From positions 1 to 36,882 of the forward strand of contig JAYTQG010000211.1 in the NCBI GenBank assembly GCA_043746815.1: a stretch of DNA of 36,882 bases, written 5' to 3'. Position numbers and translations under genes: made by a program. The first letter of the stretch is position 1. Each line of letters opens with the position of its first letter. Origin of the DNA: JAYTQG01 sp043746815 (lineage in GTDB: Bacteria > Actinomycetota > Thermoleophilia > Miltoncostaeales > Miltoncostaeaceae). This document shows positions 1 to 7,860 of this stretch, in pieces. The notes beneath the pieces are model-generated. The model had not been told where the DNA came from. It was given only the letters and a program-made list of their open reading frames with translations, and made no database searches.

Positions 1-80
1 GTACTCGCGTTGACTCGACACTCATTCGGGGGCTCCTCGGGTTCGGCACGTGACGTGCTTTCGACGATAGCGCGCGGATC

Positions 81-103
81 ACCGACCAAATCCCTGGTCC
101 GGT
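81..103 (-). terminator. weak hairpin downstream of gpsA
   Basis: The bases ACCG-ACCA and TGGT-C-CGGT can pair around a six-base loop with one bulged C, starting 12 bases past the gpsA stop on the minus strand. No T-run follows, so a terminator role is only possible. The rest of 1-114 holds no gene I can support. It does contain a 6-bp-arm palindrome at 46-58 (GCACGT-G-ACGTGC) of unknown meaning. Confidence 0.25.
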
Positions 104-114
104 AAACGTACGGT

Positions 115-1089
115 TCAGTCCTCGGCAGCTGGTGCCCTCGCCATGAGTGCCGCGACGCACTCACTCGCGGGGCGACCCGTAAACGCGGCGCGGGAGACTT
201 CCGTCGAGATCGGCAGTTCGACCCCGGCCCGTTCGGCCAGGGCAAGCAGGTTCTCGACGGTCGCGAGACCCTCAACGACCTGACCAAGCGCCGCCTCGAC
301 ATCCGCCGCTGGTGTCCCCTGAGCGATCATTTCACCCGCCCTGCGATTGCGACTGTGGCGACTGGTGCAGGTCGCGACCAGGTCACCCATTCCGGCGAGA
401 CCACGGAAGGTCGCATCGCGACCGCCGTAGGCCACACCCAGGCGCGTCATCTCGGCAAGCCCACGTGTGACCAGACTGGCCTTCGCGTTGTCTCCGTAGC
501 CAAGCCCGTCCGACATGCCTGCTGCCAAGGCCACGACGTTCTTCGCGGCAGCCGCCAACTCCACGCCGATGAGATCATCGTTCAGATAGACCCGAAATCG
601 GGGCCCACCGAGCAGTGCTTGGACCCGCTCGCCAAGCGTGAGGTCTCCCGCCACGACGGCCGCGGTGGGCTGCCCAGCCGCGACCTCCTCGGCATGGTTT
701 GGCCCGGTCAGTACGCAAATCGGGTGCCCCGCACCCAGCGTCTCTGCCCACACCTCACCGAGACGACGGCCAGTCGCGGGATCGAGGCCCTTCGTCAGCG
801 AGCAGATTCCCACTCCGGGTTCCAAGCGTGGCACCAGCCACTCGGCCACCGCTTGGCGGGAGCGACTGGGGACCGCAAGGGCGACCAGGTGGCACCCGGC
901 GAGTGCGTCCTCGGCGCCGAGGTGGGTGATCGTGACGGCCTCCGGCAAACGCATCTGGGTCAGGTAGCGGCGATCGCTCCGCTCCGGCGCGAGCGCCTGC
1001 GCCTGTTCCGGTGTACGGCAAACGAGGCGCACGTCCGCTGACTGCGAGGCCAACGCCGCGACGGCCAACCCCCACGAGCCAGCACCCAC
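115..1089 (-). CDS. gpsA: glycerol-3-phosphate dehydrogenase [NAD(P)+]
   Basis: Reduces dihydroxyacetone phosphate to sn-glycerol 3-phosphate, the backbone precursor for phospholipids; cytosolic. The Rossmann loop GAGSWG is at the very N-terminus. AAAKNVVALAAGMSDGLG carries the catalytic lysine, and GLAGMGDLVATCTS is typical of the C-terminal helical domain. It is the last gene of the aroA-cmk-plsC-der-gpsA run, so it sits with plsC, which uses its product. The start is odd: the GTG at 1089 is the only ATG/GTG/TTG in frame, but it falls inside the first beta strand. The upstream in-frame codons 1090-1119 encode the expected strand (..RVAVV) without an obvious start; an ACG at 1117-1119 sits 5 bases after a GAGGTG. 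The true start is probably upstream and non-canonical. The family call is very secure; the 5' end is not. Confidence 0.93.
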   Translation of the reverse strand: MGAGSWGLAVAALASQSADVRLVCRTPEQAQALAPERSDRRYLTQMRLPEAVTITHLGAEDALAGCHLVALAVPSRSRQAVAEWLVPRLEPGVGICSLTKGLDPATGRRLGEVWAETLGAGHPICVLTGPNHAEEVAAGQPTAAVVAGDLTLGERVQALLGGPRFRVYLNDDLIGVELAAAAKNVVALAAGMSDGLGYGDNAKASLVTRGLAEMTRLGVAYGGRDATFRGLAGMGDLVATCTSRHSRNRRAGEMIAQGTPAADVEAALGQVVEGLATVENLLALAERAGVELPISTEVSRAAFTGRPASECVAALMARAPAAED

Positions 1090-1109
1090 GACCGCAACAC
1101 GTTCGCGAG

Positions 1110-2483
1110 TTACTGCCGTCCCCTCACCTCGATCTCCACCGGGACGCCGTCCAGGTCGAGACGCTGCCGCAGCCGGTTTTCGATCCAGAAGCCGTAGTCA
1201 CGGGTCATCAGCGAACGGTCGTTGACCTCCAACCGAAACGTCGGAGGGTTCGTTCCGGTCTGCACAAGGAACCGCAGCGACAGGCGCCGGTTGTCCTTAC
1301 GCGGCCCGGGGCGCTCAATCGCAAGTGCCCGCAGGAACGTGTTCAGGAGGTTGGTGGAGTGGCGGATCTTGCCCCGGTCGTACAGGCGGAGCGCCGTCGG
1401 CAACAGTCGTGTCAGCCCCTCACCGGTCACCGTTGAGCAGACCTCAATCGGGGGGCGCTGGCGGGTCTTCGCGCGGGCTTTGCCGCGAATGTCGTCGATG
1501 TCAGGTTGGGCGAGGTCCCATTTGTTCAAGACAAGCACCGACGCGCAGTGTGCGTGGGCGGCGCGGTCGGCGGCCGAAAGATCCGAGTCCGTCAGCCCCT
1601 CGGCTGCGCTTGCCACGATCAGTGCCACGTCGCTGCGCTCCGCCGCCTGGATGGCGCGCATCTGGCTGTAGTACTCAAGGGCCTCGTGGGTGCGTCCGCG
1701 TTTCCGGATTCCGGCAGTGTCGATGAGGACGATTTGCCGCCCGTCCACCTCGATCAGGGTGTCGATCGGGTCCCGGGTTGTGCCCGGACGGTCGTGGACG
1801 ATCACGCGCTCTTCACCGAGCAGCGCGTTCAGGATCGAGCTTTTGCCGACGTTTGGACGCCCGAGAATGCACACCGACGGAATCGGCTCGGTCGCCTCGC
1901 CAACCTCAGGTGCTCCGGGAAGGGCTTCGACGATTGCGTCGAGCAGTTCTCCGATACCGCGGCCATGTTGAGCGGAGACCGGAATGACATCGCCAAGACC
2001 CACGGCCCAGAAGACCTGGGCAGCGTCGTCATCCGGGTCGCGCTCACACTTATTGGCGACCACGATCGTCGGCAGGTGGGTCCGGCGGACGCGTTCGATC
2101 AAGTCGGCGTCACCGGGTCCGACACCTGACTGGGTGTCCAGCACCATCAGCACGAGGTCGGCGTCATCCAACGAGTTCAATGCCTGCGCGGCGATCTTCT
2201 TCCCGATTGGCGAGGGGTCGATCTCGTCGACGCCTCCCGTGTCGATGATTTGAAAGGCCCGACCGCGCCACTCGAAACCGCCTTGGCGCCGATCCCGGGT
2301 GACACCCGAAACGGCGTCCACAACGGCGTCGCGTCGACCGGTGAGGCGGTTGAACAGGGTCGACTTGCCGACATTCGGAAAGCCGACAATTACAACGCGC
2401 GGCTGGCCCTCGGAGAGGATGTTTGAGCGGCGGGGTCCGGGCTTTTCGCGAGCCGGGCCGCGTTTTTCTTGACCTTCGGTCAT
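1110..2483 (-). CDS. der: ribosome biogenesis GTPase Der (EngA)
   Basis: Double GTPase that binds the 50S subunit during assembly; cytosolic. Two G domains are visible: GFPNVGKS (about residues 34-41), DTGG (81-84) and NKCE (144-147), then GRPNVGKS (208-215), DTAG (255-258) and NKWD. A KH-like C-terminal domain ends in a short basic tail. At 457 residues it is slightly longer than usual because of about 27 charged residues before the first G domain. The ATG at 2483 overlaps the plsC stop as ATGA (2480-2483), so translation is likely coupled. gpsA follows. Confidence 0.97.
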   Translation of the reverse strand: MTEGQEKRGPAREKPGPRRSNILSEGQPRVVIVGFPNVGKSTLFNRLTGRRDAVVDAVSGVTRDRRQGGFEWRGRAFQIIDTGGVDEIDPSPIGKKIAAQALNSLDDADLVLMVLDTQSGVGPGDADLIERVRRTHLPTIVVANKCERDPDDDAAQVFWAVGLGDVIPVSAQHGRGIGELLDAIVEALPGAPEVGEATEPIPSVCILGRPNVGKSSILNALLGEERVIVHDRPGTTRDPIDTLIEVDGRQIVLIDTAGIRKRGRTHEALEYYSQMRAIQAAERSDVALIVASAAEGLTDSDLSAADRAAHAHCASVLVLNKWDLAQPDIDDIRGKARAKTRQRPPIEVCSTVTGEGLTRLLPTALRLYDRGKIRHSTNLLNTFLRALAIERPGPRKDNRRLSLRFLVQTGTNPPTFRLEVNDRSLMTRDYGFWIENRLRQRLDLDGVPVEIEVRGRQ

Positions 2484-3154
2484 CGTTTCAATCCATCCGT
2501 TTTGATCTCGACGAGCAAACCTGCAATGGCCGACATCATCCGGTCCACCACAATTTCGTTGCGTTCACGACGACTGCGCGTTCCCTCAGCAACGAGATCC
2601 AGCGGCGGGCCGAACTTCACATGCACAGGCCCAAAGCGGCGACGCGAATCCCAGAGCGCGCACGGCACTACGGTGACACCCGGAAGGCCCGCAAGCAAGG
2701 CGACACCCGGAAGCCCAGGGAGCAGCGCGCCATCCGGGTCGCTGCCGCGCGTCCCCTCGGGGAACATCACCATCGGTTCCCCACGCGCCAGAAGCGCCCG
2801 GGCGTAGCGCAGCGATTTGCGATCAGCAGAGTCGCGAACGACAGGAAAGCACCCAAGGTTTCGGATCAACCAGGCGAAGGGGGCGAAGCGAAAAAGGATG
2901 TGCTTGCCCATATAGAACAGGCGGCGAGGCATCGCCGCGTAGCCGATAAGTGGCGGGTCCAGAAACGATCGGTGGTTCGCGACAATCACAACGGGACCTG
3001 TCGAGGGAACATGCTCACGACCACTGACACGCAGGCGCATGCCAAGGCGAAAGTACGGGGTCGCGACAACCCTCCCGGCCATCCACAGTGCGGGGCTAAT
3101 CCGGGCAGGAACCTCCTCGCCGTCGGTCTCGGCGACCGCGACAGGAATCGTCAC
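2480..3154 (-). CDS. plsC: 1-acyl-sn-glycerol-3-phosphate acyltransferase
   Basis: Transfers an acyl chain to lysophosphatidic acid to give phosphatidic acid, at the inner face of the membrane. The acyltransferase motif HX4D is present as NHRSFLDP, and the glycerophosphate-binding motif as FPEGTRG. At 224 residues it has normal length for this family. A hydrophobic stretch around GPVVIVANH and YAAMPRRLFYMGKHILF is membrane-associating. The GTG start overlaps the cmk stop by 4 bases (3151-3154), and the gene ends in a 4-base overlap with der. The gene set aroA-cmk-plsC-der is a common bacterial arrangement, which supports the call. Confidence 0.93.
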   Translation of the reverse strand: MTIPVAVAETDGEEVPARISPALWMAGRVVATPYFRLGMRLRVSGREHVPSTGPVVIVANHRSFLDPPLIGYAAMPRRLFYMGKHILFRFAPFAWLIRNLGCFPVVRDSADRKSLRYARALLARGEPMVMFPEGTRGSDPDGALLPGLPGVALLAGLPGVTVVPCALWDSRRRFGPVHVKFGPPLDLVAEGTRSRRERNEIVVDRMMSAIAGLLVEIKTDGLKR

Positions 3155-3816
3155 CCGACCGCTCGACTCACCAACGCGGCAATCCGGTCGACGACCGCCT
3201 GGATCGTGAGGCCCGTGGTGTCGATCTCGGTGGTGCCGGTGGCGACGCGCAACGGATCGACCTCGCGGGTGGTGTCACGGCGATCTCGCTCTGCCAGATC
3301 AGCAGCAACCTCTGCCGCATCCGCGGCATCTCCGCGCGCGAGAAGTTCGGTATGACGTCGCCGGGCGCGCTCGGCAGGATCAGCCGTGAGGAAGACCTTG
3401 ACGTCGGCACTCGGACACACGCGCGTGGTGATGTCGCGCCCGTCAGCGACCCAGTCGCCCGAGGCCAGAATGGCCTGCTGGCGCGTGACGAGCAGCGCTC
3501 GGACACTGGGATGACTGGCAACGATCGACGCGGCGGCGCTGACACCCTCACCACGAATGCGCTCGGTCACGTCCTCATCACCCAGTCGTACCTTCAGGCG
3601 TCCACCAGGACCGGGTTCGAGAACGAGGTCACGCGCTGCGCCCAGCCGGAGCACAGTGGCGGCGTCCGCGGGATCTGCTCCGGCGTCCAGCGTGGCCAGG
3701 GCGAACGCCCGATACATCGCGCCAGTGTCGAGGTACGAAAGTCCCAGCCGCTCAGACAGGGCACGGGCAACCGTGCTCTTCCCCGCCCCACCAGGACCGT
3801 CAATCGCCACAATCAC
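3151..3816 (-). CDS. cmk: cytidylate kinase
   Basis: Phosphorylates CMP/dCMP to the diphosphates for nucleic acid and phospholipid (CDP-diacylglycerol) synthesis. The P-loop is GPGGAGKST at residues 7-15. Next come the CMP-binding DTGAMYRA, then DGRDITTRV and VKVFLTADP, and the lid region ERDRRDTTREVDPL. At 221 residues it is full length. The GTG start is inside the aroA stop overlap (GTGA, 3813-3816) and the 3' end overlaps plsC, so it is an internal operon gene with no room for its own promoter. Confidence 0.96.
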   Translation of the reverse strand: MIVAIDGPGGAGKSTVARALSERLGLSYLDTGAMYRAFALATLDAGADPADAATVLRLGAARDLVLEPGPGGRLKVRLGDEDVTERIRGEGVSAAASIVASHPSVRALLVTRQQAILASGDWVADGRDITTRVCPSADVKVFLTADPAERARRRHTELLARGDAADAAEVAADLAERDRRDTTREVDPLRVATGTTEIDTTGLTIQAVVDRIAALVSRAVG

Positions 3817-5117
3817 GTCGCCACAGCGCCAAGCCGCGCGAGGTCCTGGGCAAATCCTGGGTAGCTGACGTTGACGGCATCGAATCCCTGGACGCGCACT
3901 CCCTCGTAGGACACGAGACCCGCAAGCGCACCAAGCATCGCAAGGCGATGGTCGCCGTCGGAGGACATCTCGCCACCCACCAGGCGGCCGGTGCCGCGAA
4001 CGGAGAATCCATCCTCTCGCTCGTCAATCTGGGCGCCAAGGCCGCGTAGCGCGGCGACAACCGTCGCGACCCGATCGCTTTCCTTGACGCGAAGCTCGCC
4101 CGCCCCGCGCACAACCGTTGTTCCGGCAGCAAAGACTCCGAGCAGGGCAACAAGCGGAAGCTCATCGATCAGCGACGGCACCTCGTCACCGGTCACTTCA
4201 GTCGCGTGCAAGGTTCCGCTGCGGCGAATGACGATATCGCCGAAGGGCTCACCCGCCATGTCGTCGCCCGGCTCGATCGTGACCTTCGCGCCCATACGCT
4301 CCGCCACGCGGACGAGGCCCATCCGCGAGGGGTTGAGGTTGACGCCCGTGATCCGAATCTCGGGGTCAGCGAGGAGGGCGCCCGCAGCGATGAGAACCCC
4401 GGCGGAGGAGGGATCGCCCGGCACCGTGAGGTCCGGCAGGCGAAGGCGTTCTACCGGACCGGACACTCCCACACGATCGTCCTGACGCAGAAGGACGACG
4501 CCCGATGCCTCCAGCATGCGCTCGGTGTGGTCACGCGAGGGCGCGGGTTCTGAGACCCATGTCGTGCCGTGGGCGTAGAGGCCTGCCAGGAGTAAGCAGC
4601 TCTTCACCTGAGCACTGGCGACCGGCAGTCGGTGAGCCATCGCGGTAAGCGGAAGTCCCGGGGCAACGAGCAGTGGCGGCGTCCCTCCGGGCGCGGTCAG
4701 AATCTCCGCCCCCATCGCCTTTAGTGGCGCCGCGATGCGGAGCATCGGCCGACCGCGTAGGGAATCGTCACCGTCAAGAACGATTCGGTCGCCGGTTTGT
4801 CCGAGCAAAATTCCCGTCAGCAGGCGCATCAGCGTTCCCGCGTTCAGACAGTCCAGCGCAGGTGGGGGTTTCAGGCCACGCAAACCAACGCCATGAATGA
4901 CGAGTTCCCCGCCCAGCTCGCCCTCGACGACGACGCCGCAACGCTCGATGGCGCCGAGTGTGGCCGCCGTGTCGTCCGAGTCGAGGGTGTTACCGACCCG
5001 CACGGGCCCATCCGAGATGGCCGCGAACAGGATCGCCCGATGGGTGATCGACTTGTCCGGCGGCGCCGCAATGGTGCCCCGGAGGCCCTGCACTGGAGTG
5101 ATACGAACGTTCAGCAC
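3813..5117 (-). CDS. aroA: 3-phosphoshikimate 1-carboxyvinyltransferase (EPSP synthase)
   Basis: Sixth step of the shikimate pathway: joins phosphoenolpyruvate to shikimate 3-phosphate. Landmarks are PPDKSITHRA near the N-terminus, LNAGTLMRLLTG (PEP-binding loop), the RVKESDRVATV segment and GDHRLAMLGAL near the C-terminus. I place the start at the GTG at 5117 (LNVRITPV follows), 11 bases after the preceding stop, giving 434 residues. A longer in-frame GTG at 5165 would overlap the aldo/keto reductase gene by 37 bases and adds 16 residues not expected in the family; a TTG at 5126 is also possible. Followed by cmk with a 4-base overlap. Confidence 0.95.
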   Translation of the reverse strand: MLNVRITPVQGLRGTIAAPPDKSITHRAILFAAISDGPVRVGNTLDSDDTAATLGAIERCGVVVEGELGGELVIHGVGLRGLKPPPALDCLNAGTLMRLLTGILLGQTGDRIVLDGDDSLRGRPMLRIAAPLKAMGAEILTAPGGTPPLLVAPGLPLTAMAHRLPVASAQVKSCLLLAGLYAHGTTWVSEPAPSRDHTERMLEASGVVLLRQDDRVGVSGPVERLRLPDLTVPGDPSSAGVLIAAGALLADPEIRITGVNLNPSRMGLVRVAERMGAKVTIEPGDDMAGEPFGDIVIRRSGTLHATEVTGDEVPSLIDELPLVALLGVFAAGTTVVRGAGELRVKESDRVATVVAALRGLGAQIDEREDGFSVRGTGRLVGGEMSSDGDHRLAMLGALAGLVSYEGVRVQGFDAVNVSYPGFAQDLARLGAVAT

Positions 5118-5128
5118 GACGGGCAAGA

Positions 5129-6187
5129 CTACCCAGGTCCGGCCGCTCCTGGGGACGTTGACCACGGCTCGGAGACGCGCTCAGAGTTGTATTTCAGCTG
5201 GTGCCACTGCGGGTAGGGCGGGCGGATCGCCGAAACCAGGTCGAGCCGGGCGACCTCCTCCGCGTCGAGGGCCCAGCCACAGGAAGCGAGACTGTCCGTG
5301 AGTTGGTCGTTCGTCCGCGCCCCGACGATCAATGACGAGACCCCAGGCTTTGCAAGCAACCAGTTCAAGGCCACCTGCGTCGGCGTGACGCCTCGCTGTT
5401 CGGCGATCTCGACCAGCACCTCGACCGTGTCGAGTGCCCCCTCGGGGTCAGCAAGGCCGCCAGGTGGTCCCCATGCAGCGGTTCGTGATCCCTCCGGTGG
5501 CGCTTGACCCCGACGTATCTTGCCCGTGAGGAAGCCACCCGAGAGCGGACTCCAAACCAGAATCCCGACGTTCTGGTCGATGCAGCACGGGATGATGTCG
5601 AACTCCAACTCGCGCGCGACGAGGGAGTAGTACACCTGCACCGCGGCGAAGCGCTCGAGGTGCTCCCGCTCGGAGATTCCGATGGCCTTCATGAGATGCC
5701 AGGCTGAGTAGTTGGAGCAGCCGATGTAGCGGACTTTCCCGGAGTGGACCAGGTCATCCAGCGCGCGGAGGGTCTCCTGAAGGTCGGTCCGCTGATCGAA
5801 GCCGTGCACTTGCAGGAGATCGATGTAGTCGGTGCCGAGGCGCCCGAGACTTGCCTCGACCGCGCGAATGATGTGATGACGGGACTGGCCGATGTCGTTC
5901 ACTCCGCCCATCAGTCCGTGCAACTTCGTTGCCAGGATGACCTCAGGGCGCCGCGCACCAAGTGCCTGCCCGAGGATCTCCTCCGATGCGCCATTGGAAT
6001 ACACATCAGCGGTGTCAAACAGGTTGACGCCCGCGTCGAGGCAGGTATCAACTTGTCGGCGGGCTTCCTCAACTTCGGTGTCGCCGACGGAACGGAAGAA
6101 ATCACTCCGCGATCCACCGAACGTCATCGCACCAAATGACAGGGCCGAGACACGAAGACCCGTCCTGCCGAGGTAGCGCATCTGCAT
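5129..6187 (-). CDS. aldo/keto reductase
   Basis: NADPH-dependent oxidoreductase of the TIM-barrel AKR superfamily, closest in look to the YajO/Tas/potassium-channel-beta group; substrate unknown. The catalytic tetrad is visible as D58 and Y63 (FDTADVYSNG), K88 (ATKLHG) and H128 (LQVHGFD). The cofactor end is SLIVGARTNDQL. The ATG at 6187 is preceded by AAGGGGTAG; an ATG at 6181 and a TTG at 6196 are alternatives. It lies 10 bases after the small unknown ORF and 11 bases before aroA, so it is probably cotranscribed with the housekeeping operon, although no pathway link to aroA is evident. Confidence 0.93.
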   Translation of the reverse strand: MQMRYLGRTGLRVSALSFGAMTFGGSRSDFFRSVGDTEVEEARRQVDTCLDAGVNLFDTADVYSNGASEEILGQALGARRPEVILATKLHGLMGGVNDIGQSRHHIIRAVEASLGRLGTDYIDLLQVHGFDQRTDLQETLRALDDLVHSGKVRYIGCSNYSAWHLMKAIGISEREHLERFAAVQVYYSLVARELEFDIIPCCIDQNVGILVWSPLSGGFLTGKIRRGQAPPEGSRTAAWGPPGGLADPEGALDTVEVLVEIAEQRGVTPTQVALNWLLAKPGVSSLIVGARTNDQLTDSLASCGWALDAEEVARLDLVSAIRPPYPQWHQLKYNSERVSEPWSTSPGAAGPG

Positions 6188-6197
6188 GCCGGTCAAT

Positions 6198-6509
6198 CTA
6201 CCCCTTTGCCTCAGGGTTGCCGATCAGTTCAAAGGTATCCGCCGGAAGGCCGGGGCCCATGAGTGCCGTGTCAATCACGTACCGCTGGCCGTCGCGTTCG
6301 TCCTCAACTACAACGACTTGGCAGCACATCCCGACCTCCGATCGCTCCTCGATCGCAACGACGACAAACGTTGTGCAATGCGCGTCGGCAAGGCGACTGA
6401 GCGTCACTGCGCCAAGCCCGAGCTGGGTGCGCAGTTGCACCACAAACGGGGCGTGTGCAACCCGTTGGCGAAATCGCACACCGACGGTCATATCAATGCG
6501 TGTCGTCAT
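6198..6509 (-). CDS. small protein of unknown function
   Basis: A 103-residue protein with a beta-rich pattern (TTFVVVAIEE, CCQVVVVEDERDGQRYVIDTALMG), no signal peptide, no membrane segment and no motif I recognise. The ATG at 6509 is preferred over a TTG at 6536. It is taken as real because it ends 10 bases before the aldo/keto reductase start, has even composition, and would be the first gene of the seven-gene minus-strand operon. The overlapping plus-strand frame at 6186-6563 looks like a shadow. Function unknown. Confidence 0.55.
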   Translation of the reverse strand: MTTRIDMTVGVRFRQRVAHAPFVVQLRTQLGLGAVTLSRLADAHCTTFVVVAIEERSEVGMCCQVVVVEDERDGQRYVIDTALMGPGLPADTFELIGNPEAKG

Positions 6510-6560
6510 CACGCGGCATCTTGCCAAGAACCCCAACAGAAATGGAGTTCGACGATCGGG

Positions 6561-6566
6561 TAGATT
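6561..6566 (+). promoter_or_regulatory. -10 box of a leaderless promoter (MFS gene)
   Basis: TAGATT ends 7 bases before the ATG at 6574, which places the expected transcription start at or next to the start codon. There is no Shine-Dalgarno in between. The same spacing recurs at eight other genes in the window. Confidence 0.5.
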
Positions 6567-6573
6567 TCGCTAG

Positions 6574-7860
6574 ATGACCTCGGCGCGAGCATCGGTGCTG
6601 AGACACCGGGATTTCCGCCTGCTCTACACCGGCCAAACCGTTTCGGTCGTTGGCGACGGAATCTTTTGGATCGCGATGGCCTTTGCGGTGCTCGAGATCA
6701 CTGGCTCGAAGGCCGCGATTGGAATCGTGCTCGCGGCGGGGTCGGTTCCCCTGCTGGTGTTCTTGCTGATCGGCGGTGTGATCGCAGACCGGTTCCCGCG
6801 GAAAACGATCATGTTGGCGACCGATGTGGTGCGCTTCGCCACACAACTTGCGATCGCCGCCATCCTCATCACAGGAGTTGCCGAGGTTTGGCACCTCGCC
6901 GCACTGAACGCGGTGTACGGATCCGCGCTCGCGTTTTTCCAGCCCGCATATCCAGGCCTCGTTCAACAGATCATGCCCTCCGAGCAGCTGACCCAGGCAA
7001 ACGGCCTCTGGGGCTCAACACGGAGCACGGCGCTCGTCGCTGGGAGCGCGATTGGCGGGTTTCTTGTCGACTGGACCGGCGCGGGAACTGCCATCGCCCT
7101 CGATGCGAGCACCTTCGCGGTCAGTGCCATGTGCCTCGCCCTGCTGCGTCCGGCGCCAGCCCAGCCAGCCGAACGCTCATCGTTCACCGACGAACTCCGC
7201 GAGGGCTGGCGCGAAGTGCGTTCACATCGGTGGGTTTGGCAAATGCTGATCGTTGGTTTCCTCTACCTGCTGCTCTTCGTGGGACCACTCGACGTCGTCG
7301 GCCCGATCGTGTCCAAGGAACTCTTCGGTGGTGCACTGGCCTGGGGCCTGATTAGCGGGACCTATTTTGGCGGGATGATCCTGGGCGGGCTGATCGCAAT
7401 GCGCGACCGCCTTCGCCGCCCATCTCCAATCGGGGGGGCGCTCGTGCTGGCTGGCGCGCTCGGTCCATTTCTCGCGGCCCTCGGAGCGCCGCTTCCGGTG
7501 GTGCTCGTCGGGTTTCTCATCGGAGGCGTCGGCATTGGGATCTCCGCGACCACCTGGACGACGGGCCTCCAGCGCGGCATCGCTGCCGACAAGATTTCGC
7601 GTGTCAGCGCATGGGACTACCTGGTCTCATTCGCCGGAATGCCGATCGCCCTTGCGGCGACGGGGCCCGTCGTTCAGCAGATCGGAAGCAAGGCGACGCT
7701 CACGATCATGGGAATCGGTGTCGTCGTGACTCAGTTGTTCGTGCTCGCGTCCCCAGACATCCGTGCGATTGGGGCGAAACCGGCGCTCCCAGCGGACCCC
7801 GTCAACGTCTTGGATGCTGAGTCGAAGCTCACGCGGGCGTCGGCCGAGGAGCCGGTCTAG
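6574..7860 (+). CDS. MFS transporter, exporter-like
   Basis: A 428-residue membrane protein with about 12 hydrophobic segments, of the major facilitator superfamily and resembling the MFS_3/EntS group of drug or siderophore exporters. The N-terminal LRHRDFRLLYTGQTVSVVGDGIFWIAMAF is typical of the first helix of that group. The loop IADRFPRKTIML between TM2 and TM3 matches the MFS motif A pattern (G/ADRxxRR/K). A central cytosolic loop is rich in charge (SFTDELREGWREVRSHRW). Substrate cannot be told. Its last 234 bases are antisense to the open 3' end of the ftsH-like gene. Confidence 0.9.
   Translation: MTSARASVLRHRDFRLLYTGQTVSVVGDGIFWIAMAFAVLEITGSKAAIGIVLAAGSVPLLVFLLIGGVIADRFPRKTIMLATDVVRFATQLAIAAILITGVAEVWHLAALNAVYGSALAFFQPAYPGLVQQIMPSEQLTQANGLWGSTRSTALVAGSAIGGFLVDWTGAGTAIALDASTFAVSAMCLALLRPAPAQPAERSSFTDELREGWREVRSHRWVWQMLIVGFLYLLLFVGPLDVVGPIVSKELFGGALAWGLISGTYFGGMILGGLIAMRDRLRRPSPIGGALVLAGALGPFLAALGAPLPVVLVGFLIGGVGIGISATTWTTGLQRGIAADKISRVSAWDYLVSFAGMPIALAATGPVVQQIGSKATLTIMGIGVVVTQLFVLASPDIRAIGAKPALPADPVNVLDAESKLTRASAEEPV

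Noticed and set aside
46..58. Palindrome GCACGT-G-ACGTGC as an operator
   Set aside because: A single 6-bp-arm palindrome in high-G+C DNA with no gene start next to it inside the window; chance cannot be excluded.
2423..3355. 310-residue plus-strand open frame over plsC and cmk
   Set aside because: Covers the opposite strand of two conserved genes and has shadow composition.
6186..6563. Plus-strand open frame opposite the small minus-strand ORF
   Set aside because: Either strand could code, but the minus-strand frame fits the operon spacing (10 bases before the aldo/keto reductase) and has a more protein-like pattern.
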